Below are positions 22,820 to 32,832 of a DNA stretch of 64,000 nucleotides, in pieces (within the stretch, counting starts at the first letter, position 1; every line of letters starts with the position of its first letter). Below the pieces are notes generated by a model that was given only the letters and a program-made list of their open reading frames with translations, did not search any database and was not told the origin of the DNA. The translations under genes were made by a program, and so were the position numbers. The stretch lies in the NCBI GenBank assembly GCA_949316235.1, contig OX438750.1, forward strand, positions 23,058,112-23,122,111, given 5' to 3'. The DNA is from Oegoconia quadripuncta. Its lineage: Eukaryota; Arthropoda; Insecta; Lepidoptera; Autostichidae.

Positions 22820-23961
22820 CCAAAACGACACACAGCACACCACTGCTTGACAAATTAGGTTCCTTTTGTTGGATTGTAGTTAGTTCTACCAACCATGCAA
22901 ACCAATCCTAACATTTCACATGCACTCGAGAATCTGAATCTGTCCAAGAGCGGGTTAACTTCATTTTACTTATAATCAAGTTGAAAGGATTAACTTAGAA
23001 CTTCGACTACAACGTGGTTGCATTAAGGTGCAGCTCACACGACACTGATCGCGGCTCCGGATTGCAATAACCTCTACTTCCAACTTGTTCAAGAGGATTT
23101 AGAAACAAACTTCGTGCCGGTGCTGTTATACCACAGAAAACCATAATCCTGCGGTTACTGACATGCATGTGGTTTCGTGCACACAAGCGACGCTACGAAA
23201 GTACTACAATCTGCGGCACCGTGCGAAATCCGCCTTAAGAACTACTGAAGACGGGCATTAGCATACCGGATTAATTCTGTTTTCATTACAAGTCAAGCTG
23301 TCGAGAAACTTGTGTTATTGTTTCATGGAATTGTATGAACACAAGTTTTATTGCGATTGTTAATTTGCATTTGAATGGTTTCATTCGAGACAAGTAGACA
23401 ACGCACGCTGCTCGAAGTTCAGTGGCATCGTTTGGTAAAGAGATTAATAATACAAATACAGTATAAACAAAGAGTGAGCGTAGATTGTAGTGGTCAGTGG
23501 GAAGGGTAACCTTTTAATAGATAAAAAGATTCTGAATTGCCACAGTTGCACAATCCAGAAATTATTAAAAAAAAAATTACTAAAAAAATCAGTAAGGCGA
23601 CCGTGAATATCCAGTTGCAATCGCGAACGTACTCGTTTGACATTTTAAATATTTTACGAGTTAGTAAAAGAGTCAGATTCGTACACGGTATTCCTTCCAT
23701 ACATTTTTAGCGGTGGCAATGAAAACGAACATGACTGTTATCAAAGTGAGTGTTATACAATCGTATTCCAAAACGACAGCTATTGCGACTACGAGTGTTT
23801 GCGGTCATCGCGGTCGCAATAATGTCGTAACTATTTGTAATCTGTGAAAATGTAGCAGTAACCGAAGATGGACGCAGTCTTGAAGTAAAAAAAGATTTTT
23901 ATGCCAAAATTTTGTTTTCCTTCAAAGTAAACTGAGTTTTTATATTTAATTTAATTACTTA
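22820..23961. other. Non-coding, nothing recognised
   Basis: Includes a modestly GC-rich part at 23030-23240 without splice-framed frames. A minus frame at 23494-23700 holds one hydrophobic segment; with no further support I regard it as chance. Confidence 0.4.
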
Positions 23962-24460
23962 TGTACATTTATCCGACTGCTCCTAAACGGTGAAGGAAAA
24001 CATCGTGAGGAAACCTGAATGCTTGAGAAATAAAAATTCAAAGGCATGTGAAGTCCCCAACCCGCATTGGGTCAGCTTGGTGGACTACGGACCATATTCC
24101 CTCATATACGAGGTGAAGGCTGATATATCTCTGATTGATATTTGACGACCTGTTTGGTTTAGTGGTTAGCAACTCTGACCACTATAGCAAAAGGTTGCGG
24201 GTTCGAATCCCGCTAGGGGCATATGTTTGTGTGATGAATACGGACATGTGTACCCGAGTTATGGATGTTTTCATTTATAATAAGTATTTAAAAAAATATA
24301 TGTAATTATGTAGTAGGTATATCAACCATCTGGCATCCACAACACAAGCCTATAGTTGCTTACTGTGGAACTAGATGGAGCTGTGTGCAGGTCTAAGGAT
24401 ATTTATTTAGTTATTATTTATTTATCTCTGCAGTGGGATGTTTACGGGTTGATGATGACG
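23962..24460 (+). mobile_element. SINE-3 copy, split by a SINE-2
   Basis: Left part: tgctcctaaacggtgaagga, catcgtgaggaaacctgaat, cccaacccgcattgggtcag, ggtggactacggaccatatt. It breaks at 24133 and resumes at 24423 with ctgcagtgggatgtttacgg and gttgatgatgacg. Together these form the plus-orientation version of the SINE at 16102-16372. Confidence 0.78.
24134..24422 (+). mobile_element. SINE-2 inserted in SINE-3, with 8-base target duplication
   Basis: The head tttggtttagtggttagcaa and gggttcgaatcccgc carries full A- and B-box matches. The body has atgatgaatacggacatgtg, catctggcatccacaacaca and gtggaactagatggagctgt, then a tattta-rich tail. tatctctg flanks it on both sides (24126-24133 and 24423-24430). 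Confidence 0.82.
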
Positions 24461-25458
24461 ACCTTTGTTGTCGCTGTACCGTGTTGTGCTTTTGGGAGTT
24501 AGCCGTCTCTATCTCAGCTTGAAAACTAACCCCTAAAGACAAATTCTAAGAATGAAAACAATTCCGCATACCTCCTTTGCTTATTCATCGACAGCTCATA
24601 TTTTTGTTTTTATGATTTATATTAGCAACTATTTAGTATATTATCTAGACTTTATGTACAACTAAAACAAGCACCAACAACCCTACTTATAATTCACATG
24701 TAAGCCATATTATGTTGTGTAAATATAAAAGACGTAAACCCATCCTAAGCAAACTGTTTATCCCAACATCTGTCTTTTCACACAAACGCTTTTGATCTCC
24801 GGATCTTCACACAACACTAAATAGAAATAGTTTATCTGATAATAATTCTTTTTTCCCATGTGCAGTTAACCTTTTCGCCATGAAAATAAACTCGTTCATT
24901 TTTCCCTGTTCAAAGAAGGCTAAATGTATGAGTGTATAAGCTTTGTAGCAAGATGTTACGCTTGTTGTATACTTACAGTTACTATTTATATATACTATTA
25001 CCTACCCTTTAGAGCGAAGCATAATAGAAAATTGAAGGGCAGAAAATATATAAATATTGATCTGTAAAAAGGCTTCAAACAATCACATTCATGAGAGTAC
25101 ATCTGCGGTACGTGATTCAGAGAGAACAAACATTCAGATTTAAGGTTTTACTGAAAGTTAAGATTGATTGACTTTCAGACGGTTGATGACCTCTGCATGG
25201 TAACCATTGTAGTAACTACATGGCAGGTGTTAGCAAATGTGCATGCTTTAGCTTAGACGATATCTAAGTACTAATTTAAACTCTTTTTGATCTTTGAATT
25301 CAATGGAATTCGCAATTTTATAAGGCAACTTCAGATCCGTAAATTAGCTTTCTGTTCTTTAAAAAAAAAAAACTTAAGTATACGATAATAATCAGAAATA
25401 AATGTTTTAGGCGCAGAGATCATGAGATTGTTTAATCGCTAACCAATGGATAACTTAC
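24461..25458. other. Non-coding, nothing recognised
   Basis: AT-rich intronic DNA; no repeat family or exon signature was seen. Confidence 0.45.
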
Positions 25459-25590
25459 GTATTAATATTGCTTGTACACGCGGCCGCACTACTATACGGC
25501 GCTTCTAGTATAAGCGGATCTCACGTTCACATTTCCGATAGTGTCGCGCCGCCAGCATACACTGAGTGTTACGGTCGTCTTGCTGGCGAC
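25459..25590 (-). promoter_or_regulatory. CpG-rich patch, candidate internal promoter and non-coding first exon
   Basis: Within AT-rich intron, about 130 bases hold many CpGs (cgcggccgc, tacggcg, gtcgcgccgcc, acggtcg). On the minus strand it reads tttttatatgaaag, later cactcagtgtatg (TCAGT is the arthropod initiator), and it ends in AATAC/gtaagt, a strong donor at 25458-25457. The longest ATG frame closes within the patch, so a 5' UTR exon would have to use a downstream start, possibly the Met codon inside the 16569-16710 exon. This is inference only. Confidence 0.3.
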
Positions 25591-26269
25591 TGTACTTTCA
25601 TATAAAAATAAAGAAGTCCCCAATAAGTATTTTGGTGTAGGATGTATAGTTACAACTTAGGCAATGTTATTTATTTTAAACGCTGTCTTTTGAGGAATTT
25701 CAACTTCAATTACTCAAATAGATAATTTAATAATGTCACTGCAATAACAACTGTTTTGTTTGCTTACATAAAATAAATACATGAAAACTCTTCATCATTC
25801 AAAATTAAATGGTTATCGATATGTCGATAACACAAACCAAGTCGATAAGTAGGATGTTTATCGATGCTTCCCAAGTTTGCATTAGCCCCAAATTGCTGGC
25901 AATGTAGGAACCATTTCTTTGTCCCACTCGTACGGGCGCATTAGCATGCAAGAACGACGGGCCGTCGTGTCATGACACTCGCCTACGTAACTAGCTTTTT
26001 GCATTCTTTTTGGTAGAATGTTCATAAAACTCCTCCAATCACAGTAGAGCGTATGTACCCACAGACGTGACATAAATTGTGTTTATGAGCTGAGATGACG
26101 TGAGAGGGCAACCAGCTTCCCGGCCGCCCACTCATTGATGTAGCACATTGATGGAGAATATGTATATAGTTGATCTAGGAATTAATGTAGACATTACGTC
26201 ATAGTACGCGTAAAGCTCATGGATTCGATTCGCGTCAATTATGAAAACTGATTTCTGGCTCGTAAAGCA
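25591..26269. other. Non-coding with a small ATCGAT group
   Basis: At 25811-25866 ggttatcgatatgtcgataa, agtcgataag and tttatcgatgc place four CGAT words in 56 bases, like the bigger cluster at 9185. At 26100-26130 a GC patch (cttcccggccgcccactc) stands alone. A minus frame at 25882-26073 has no recognised domain. Confidence 0.4.
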
Positions 26270-26470
26270 ATTGAACCATCCCGTCTCTTCCCGTGGCTAT
26301 CGTAAAAGGCGAATAAAGGACTTAACACCAATAAAATGTATTCCATAGACTTGCACGTTCAAGCAACGAGATGATGCCGTAATGTGTGCATTTCTATACA
26401 TTTCGAATGGTGAACCCTAGATGAAACCCATTAGACGTGGAATAGCCAAACTCCTTTTACAACATCCACG
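26270..26470 (+). mobile_element. Family C SINE-like element, shuffled copy
   Basis: Contains tcttcccgtggctatcgtaa, aggcgaataaaggactt, tagacttgcacgttc, gtgcatttctatacatttcg and a second, separate cgggaaaaaacggtttgg. Just upstream, ggattcgattcgcg is B-box like. It is diverged and partly rearranged relative to 42285-42510. Confidence 0.6.
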
Positions 26471-26480
26471 GGAAAAAACG

Positions 26481-26984
26481 GTTTGGTTCAATTATTTCTA
26501 CGAGTCTGAAACCAAAATGATTTGGGGTTATCATTGAGGCTTAAAAAGATTATCATGCTTTTTATTTTCCACATTTTTAAAATGACGGATGACAATGAGT
26601 ATATTTTCACTGACTTTAAAACGAGATATATTAGTGCAGAAATTTCAAAATCGGCCCTCAGTACCTTTTCACAACTATACCATAATGATACACTTAAAGT
26701 GATTCTTGGGAACTATAAACTTATCAAGCCTGATTTATAGTTATGTTTGGTTTTATGCGAATAGAAACGCTTACATGTGAATAGAGTTTACTGCCTGTAA
26801 AACATGATCGATATTCTGACAAGTTTATTGCCTGTTAAGTTGGAGATCATGCTTGCCAACTTCCTATATTGGGACATTTATTAGAACCTTCGTTATATAA
26901 GATAAATACTTTTTTTCCACTACTATGTAAATTATTCATGTACCTAGGTATTATGAATAATTCAACCGACAAAAATTGATAAAA
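26481..26984. other. Non-coding, nothing recognised
   Basis: A 72-codon plus frame at 26522-26740 has ordinary composition but no family I know and no splice framing. Confidence 0.4.
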
Positions 26985-27310
26985 CAACCGACTTCAGTAG
27001 GGTTCCGTTCTCAATCTATAGAGTGCATTATCAGATGTTTACCAAATTTGCAGGGAACCAGTACATTTGGAAAAACACAAAAATAATTATTGACATTGAT
27101 TAACAAATGTCGGAGATATCGCGAAACATAGGTACATTAAAAATATATAGTAGAATGGATGACCTCCCTTTTTGGAAGTTTAAATAAGTTCTACACATTA
27201 AAAATACTTTAAAAAAGCTTTTAATACTTCGTAATTATCATATTATTCTAGTCTAACCTTGTGTGCCAAATTTCGTATTCGTGCAACTAACTGTTAAGGA
27301 GTTCCGCTCG
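26985..27310 (+). repeat. Dispersed repeat, cf. family F
   Basis: Starts acaaccgacttcagtagggt tccgttctc and ends gtgccaaatttcgtattcg and aaggagttccgctc. These are stock phrases of lepidopteran repeats that open with the caaccgacttc motif also seen near 5060. One copy here; class unknown. Confidence 0.45.
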
Positions 27311-27862
27311 TGAGGAGACGATCCTAGCTGCAGAATCAGTCTATCATATAAATGTATTGTCATAGAACTAAACAAGTATGCAATATTTCGCTCCCTAGGT
27401 AAACAGGAATTGGTTCTAATTGACTTGCAAATTTTGAACGGACACAGTTACATAGATACGCAGTAAATTGATACATACGAAGTAAGCTTGTAAAAAACCA
27501 TTTGATCCACTTTGTCTCAAGTGCATTGTTACATAAATAACCAACCAGTTGAATAAAGACAGCCTTTTATAAAGTTCGGACAGTAAAAACTAAGTTAGGT
27601 TTCCCTCCTTCCCTTAAAGTTTTTTGTTGATTTCCCTCTAGTTGGGGTCATCGTTTTTTTTTTTTTTTTCAAAGATTTGTATATTTACAATTTTTCGCAT
27701 ATTTTTGCGGCCACAAGTCAAAAACTAAATGGCTACAAAACAAAATTTAACAGTTTTATTTACAAGACCCCACTCGATCGTGATGCTTCACTTTATGTCG
27801 GATTCTATTTTCAACAATAAAACCATATTTCTTAATTCTTTGAACTTTGATAGATTTTGGTG
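27311..27862. other. Non-coding with a T-run
   Basis: A long T-run lies at 27652-27670. No other feature. Confidence 0.45.
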
Positions 27863-28504
27863 AGTTATACAGGGCGTCCCAAAGTTATGGGACATGAAGG
27901 GGAAGTACCTTAAATATCGTAGATAGTGAATTTTGCTCAAAGAAGACTTTATGTTATTTTTAAAAGTTAGTAATTCTGCATTCATAGATTTTCTAAAAAT
28001 TATTTGCTTCGGCTGGGAATCGAACCGACTCAAATGTGAAAAAAAAAACACCCTACTTTTATGATGCCAATCGAAAGAACAGCTAAAAAATAATAACTCT
28101 GCCTAAGTAACATAGTATTTTAAAAGAAAGGAACAACGTGAAATTAATCATTTTAATCAAATAAAAAACATACATGAAACTGCCGTAGTCAATTAAGTAG
28201 GTATTTTTTTGTTGACTCAATCATTTTATGTTGTTCCTTTCTTTTAAAATACTATGTTACTTAGGCAGAGTTATTATTTTTTAGCTATTCTTTCGATTGG
28301 CATCATAAAAGTAGGGTGTTTTTTTTTTCACATTTAAGTCGGTTCGATTCCCAGCCGAAGCAAGTAATTTTTAGAAAATCTATGAATGCAGAATTACTAA
28401 CTTTTAAAAATAACATAAAGTCTTCTTTGAGCAAAATTCACTATCTACAATATTTAAGGTACTTCCCCTTCATGTCCCATAACTTTGGGACGCCCTGTAT
28501 AACT
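27863..28504. mobile_element. Long inverted-repeat MITE with 275-base arms
   Basis: Arms 27863-28137 and 28230-28504 are complementary with only about four or five differences and a 92-base spacer. The outer ends read tatacagggcgtccc and its complement; TA on both sides fits a TA target duplication (element 27870-28497). Each arm carries the same peptide frame starting MFFFSHLSRFDSQPKQ, on opposite strands, which is just a mirror consequence. Each arm also holds ggttcgattccc, a Pol III B-box match. No transposase. Confidence 0.85.
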
Positions 28505-28916
28505 GTGCCAACGTTCAAGTCGATGGCTTATGTAGTTTTTGAGACAGATGGCACGGTAAAATATACTAAAATGGAAAACGAAGCACCAGGATAGCAGAAG
28601 CTACTAAGATCTTGATGGCCCCCTGGCAAACCCCGCCCCGGGATAGCCGCAACGCGTATTCGCAGCAGTCTTTCGATGACTCAGACACATATTTTTCCAT
28701 ATTCTCAACCTTTTTAACCCCCGACGGAAACGACGGGTGTAAATGGAGAGTCTGTTCTTAAGGATCTCCGACTAAACTAAATACAATTTTCATTTTTTTC
28801 ATTTTTCATTTTTCAGTACAACAGTAAACTATCTAGATAAGGTTGGCTGGTGAAGCTCCCAGTCACCAACAACGTTATGTATTTGACGGCGTTGGGGTGT
28901 GTGTCCGGCCATATAT
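28505..28916. other. Non-coding with GC-rich patch and repeat phrase
   Basis: The patch at 28610-28680 (cccctggcaaaccccgcccc ggg) is followed by ttttaacccccgacggaaac gacgggtg, a stock phrase of lepidopteran repeats; a related phrase is at 48030. Not assigned. Confidence 0.4.
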
Positions 28917-29037
28917 CAGTAACGCGTGGTCCAATTTGAGTGCTGTTTTTTTTTTATATTAAAGACTAAACGAGGGGACAGCTTCTTAATATTTGAAGGA
29001 AATTGGTTAAGCCATTTCGAAGAAATTTAGATTTAAA
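28917..29037 (+). repeat. Dispersed repeat L, copy 2
   Basis: cagtaacgcgtggtccaatt tgagtgc, aagactaaacgaggggacag and ttggttaagccatttcgaag match 7473-7605 in order. Confidence 0.6.
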
Positions 29038-31734
29038 AAATTATTTATTTATTTATATTTGGATGATTTAATCACTTTTTCTCCGGGATTTTCAATTTAC
29101 AGTTATAATATTTGTCTTTTATATTTTATTTAAATTATTGTAGATGCTGTACGTGTTATGTGTCTATACAACTAAATATACTGCCAAGACAAATATAACG
29201 CAGGCCAACGCCTTTATTTCTTCTTTGAAATACAACCTGACGCGGCTCCTTGGTAGTACTTACGCGAGAAATTAAACGTGATATTTCCTAAACGATGCTC
29301 AAGTGAAAAGATATACGAGTAACTAAATCAATCCAAAAATGTCGGCTCCTTACGTCATCATACTACGTGTGTTCTTCTACTGCTAATCCCGTAAAATACA
29401 GAAAAAATTATTTCATTATTAATAGCGAAATATCCTTACAAGTTTGAAATTATTTTAATTATGCTTTCTTAATAAATCTGTGTTTTATCGCATCTTTAAT
29501 ATTATTGAAAGGAAAATTTTGTATAGGTATGAGGGTAGTTGACGTAGAGGTCGCAGAGTTCTACACTTTTTGCCAATTTTGAGCTGTCATCATACATACG
29601 TCATACGTACGTAGTATAATGTATATCGTATATTTATATTGATATAAAAAATAGCTGGATAACATGACGTCAGCCTTTGCAGTATTTTAGGTCTCAATAA
29701 AAACGATGGATAAAATTAGAATGTGAACACGTACAGATGCTCGTAGCTCATCGTTTCCTTTTTGTATTACTTTATTTTTACTAATTACCATCCCTCTTTG
29801 TCCAGGGAAGCTTATGAATAGAATAGTAAAATGTATTTACTTATTTTTACTTCTATGTATGTATTCCTTCCCCGTATTTTTTCAGGACATTGCGATGTAT
29901 TTTTATCTTTCCGGTCATTTGGATATATACGAATTTTTCCGTTCCTCTCCATTTTTTCCGAGATCCTAAAAGGGTGCGCGGAGTTAATTAGGTGATTGTA
30001 TTGTGGTTACTGACGTTTTAAACATCACTAAGAAACTATAAATCGCCTGTTTGACTGAATCTGTAGTCAAACAGTATGTAACTTACATTGTATTATGTAA
30101 ACGTTGTTTAATTGTTATTTTTTACTAATTATAATTAGAAAGATACTGAGACTAGTTCTCCACAGAAAAAAAACAATTATGTGTTGTTATTTACTGTGAT
30201 TTCGGGAATATATTATTTTTATCGGACATAAATCATAGACCCGGAATTCACCTCACTGTTTTACCGTTTTTACCCCATTGTATTACAGTTTTGTGTATAA
30301 TTAAACTGCCAAGAAAGTGCCAAATCAACCTATTTTAATGCGCCACCGTTCTGTCACATCATACAAAGTCACCTGGAATTGTACTACGCATAAATAACAG
30401 AGCTCCACTGGGTAACAGCAGCGCCGGGAATTTTGGTCTCCCCGTGGATAGTCCATTATCAGATCTTGATGACATTTAAATGGACTAGTCGCGGGTATCT
30501 TCTTTCTAATAAAAATAATAATCAAGCAAATCGAACACGGAATATGAAAAAAAAATGCGCGACGGTTTGATTATCCCCTCTTTTATGTATAGTTTTAACC
30601 GACCATTAGAGTTACCCACAACAGAGCTACTGTTACAGCGATATCAAGGGCAATATCTCATTAGAAGCGATTTAATGGTAAGCCATAACAAAGACGGTAT
30701 TAGCAGGTAACTTGCCAGCGCCCGGCACAAAGCAATTTAAACTTGACGAACAATCAAATTGCCTGCGACTTCCTGTGCGTTAGCTAGCAGTGACATATGA
30801 CCAACATCGGCGTAGTTGCAAATTATCTGAAGAGCCACTGAAGCACCGCACGACCTTCGCAGACACTTGCGAACGATAGGAGAGTCAATATACTTTTAAT
30901 TAGTTTACACTCTACACAAGTACTTATCAATAGAGCTGTATAAGCAATGATAAATAAATAGTTTACTTTCAACCAATTCTTAACTCGAACGTTTTTAAAT
31001 GAGCAAACGCAAAGTTTATTCATGACCCATGAGAGTACTATATTAATTCTGTGCCATGGGTCAATTGAACAATCGTAAATTTTACAGTGGTTGGTGGTTT
31101 GCATATTGAACTGTTATGTTGATTTCCAAAAATTACTGGTATTCGTCGTCAGTCAATCAACACCTTTGTACATCATATTTTGTGTGTAATGGATAACATG
31201 ACTTTTTAACGAATCATGGCAACACAGCTTTCGATTCGTTCAAAAAGTATAAAATATTTGTTCAAATTATTGCTTTACACAATTTTTTGTTTTGCAATAT
31301 GTGAGTTTGGCTTATGATCTACATAAGTGATATATAGGTAGGTATACACGAGCTTGAATTATAGCTTTAAAAAGGAAAGGAAAATATAAGGGCTACGGCT
31401 TCACCAGCCCACAGATCTGGAGAAGTTGATTCTGACTCTCATTGGTCTACTGGACCTGCTCTTTCAGTCTCGCAGACTCTGATCGCAGATCCTGTTCTAA
31501 GAGTTTCTAAAAACATGGCAATTATCACCGAGGCATTGGACCCAAAGCATTTGCCAACATACGCATACATACATAGGTACTTCATTAAGTAATATAGGTA
31601 CTAATTCGAATTCCACAAATTAAACATTGCCATAAATGACGATAAAACCGAAGGTAGTTAAGTACTATACATTTTTCTGTTCAACATACACTTTACTTTC
31701 AAACTGTCCTTTTAAATAGTATTGTTATTATTAA
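29038..31734. other. Non-coding, nothing recognised
   Basis: The longest plain stretch of the window, 2.7 kb. Weak points: a GC-richer segment at 30335-30460 inside a 66-codon minus frame, and a 93-codon minus frame at 30823-31104. Neither has recognisable motifs or paired splice sites. A word-rich part at 31395-31560 also stays unassigned. Confidence 0.4.
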
Positions 31735-31935
31735 ATTCTTTATTGCACACAAAAATAAAATACAAAGAACATTTAACATTATTACCAATATGTTTCTTGT
31801 ATTATGCTTTGACTGTTTGTGTTCTTAAAATAAATAAATAAATAAATAAATAAATAAACATAGATGATGAAGTGTACAAAGGCGGTCTTATCGCTGATAG
31901 GGATTTCTTCCAGACAACCTCAGTTACAAAAGCTT
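31735..31935 (-). mobile_element. LINE 3' tail, family E, inverted
   Basis: ttctttattgcacacaaaaa is the inverted end (gcaataaag). Then a run of aaat units (31828-31858) and tacaaaggcggtcttatcgc, gatttcttccagacaacct. The block 'cttatcgct-gat-tcttccag-caacct' recurs at 32745, 35655 and 44583. It reads as a LINE 3' UTR on minus. Confidence 0.6.
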
Positions 31936-32228
31936 TTTTGATAAGTAGTTGGATAGTGCAAAGTAACAGCTGAATAACTTTAAATATCAGTAGCTACAGG
32001 TATTCACTTTAAAGGCCTACCTATAATTTTCAATCTAGGTATATCAAATTCGATAAGGCAAAAACAACAAAGAGACTACTAGTGTTAACTATTTGATAGA
32101 TAATCTCCGTATTATACAAACAGATGCCAAATGTCTTACTGAGTGGAGTGGAGACACGGCCAAAGGCATAATGCTAGGTCACATTTATTATTATTATTGG
32201 ATAGGATATCTAGCTAGATTCTAAGTAG

Positions 32229-32375
32229 TGGTGTCGATTCGGATGTACACCAACTAAACTAAACTAAAACCAGTTTTGGAGTGGTGCCGTCGCATCGTAT
32301 TGTTCCAGGGAGAAAGAGACAGTACTACCTTAAAACTGGTTTTAGTTTAGTTGATATACATCCGAATCGACACCA
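32229..32375. mobile_element. 147-base palindromic MITE, copy 1
   Basis: TIRs: tggtgtcgattcggatgtac accaactaaact at the left and its complement at the right. The middle holds ggagtggtgccgtcgcatcg. An element of identical length and structure lies at 57908-58054. Target duplications are not clear. Confidence 0.85.
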
Positions 32376-32439
32376 ATATTTGCTATAGAAATTCTTATGC
32401 TTACTGAGCAACTAATAACGGGTTTACTTAACCGACCAG

Positions 32440-32612
32440 TATATTCAACCGACTGAATTTTTTTTTGTTTTTAAATATATTCACCAATATTTTCATCAAT
32501 TCTTAACTGATTTTGATGATTATTGACTATCCATATCTGATGATACACTCCGGAGATAGGAATGGAACGTTATTGGAGTCGGTTGTTTTGCCAATTTTTG
32601 GCGGTTCAATTA
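32440..32612 (+). repeat. Dispersed repeat F, 3' part
   Basis: tcttaactgattttgatgat, tctgatgatacactccggag, aacgttattggagtcggttg and ttttgccaatttttggcggt: the same end as 5490-5545 and 40070-40228. Confidence 0.6.
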
Positions 32613-32744
32613 TTTAAGGTTATTTGGACGTATAAATCCATACGTAAAAGTCGACGCGTTCTTGCCATGCAGCGTAGTGAGACGTATCCTCTTATGTCAA
32701 AGTCGAAACGTGCCTAACACTTTTGTATAGCTACAATACAATAT

Positions 32745-32832
32745 AAATACTCTTTATTACACAACAGAAAAGAAAATACACTTACAGAAAGTGGTAAGAG
32801 TAGAACGTACAATTTGGCAACCTTATCACTAA
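32745..32832 (-). mobile_element. LINE tail family E fragment
   Basis: ctctttattacacaacagaa ... gtacaatttggcaacctta tcac parallels 44583-44660. A 100-codon minus frame (32714-33016) runs across it and is not a gene. Confidence 0.5.

Noticed and set aside
24150..24225. tRNA-like sequence with good A- and B-boxes; also at 39795, 41700 and 48430
   Set aside because: Each is the head of a SINE followed by the family body; the acceptor stems do not pair as in a real tRNA gene.
27788..28594. Two similar 87-92-codon frames as a duplicated gene pair
   Set aside because: They are mirror images produced by the arms of one inverted-repeat element; codon conservation is explained by DNA identity.
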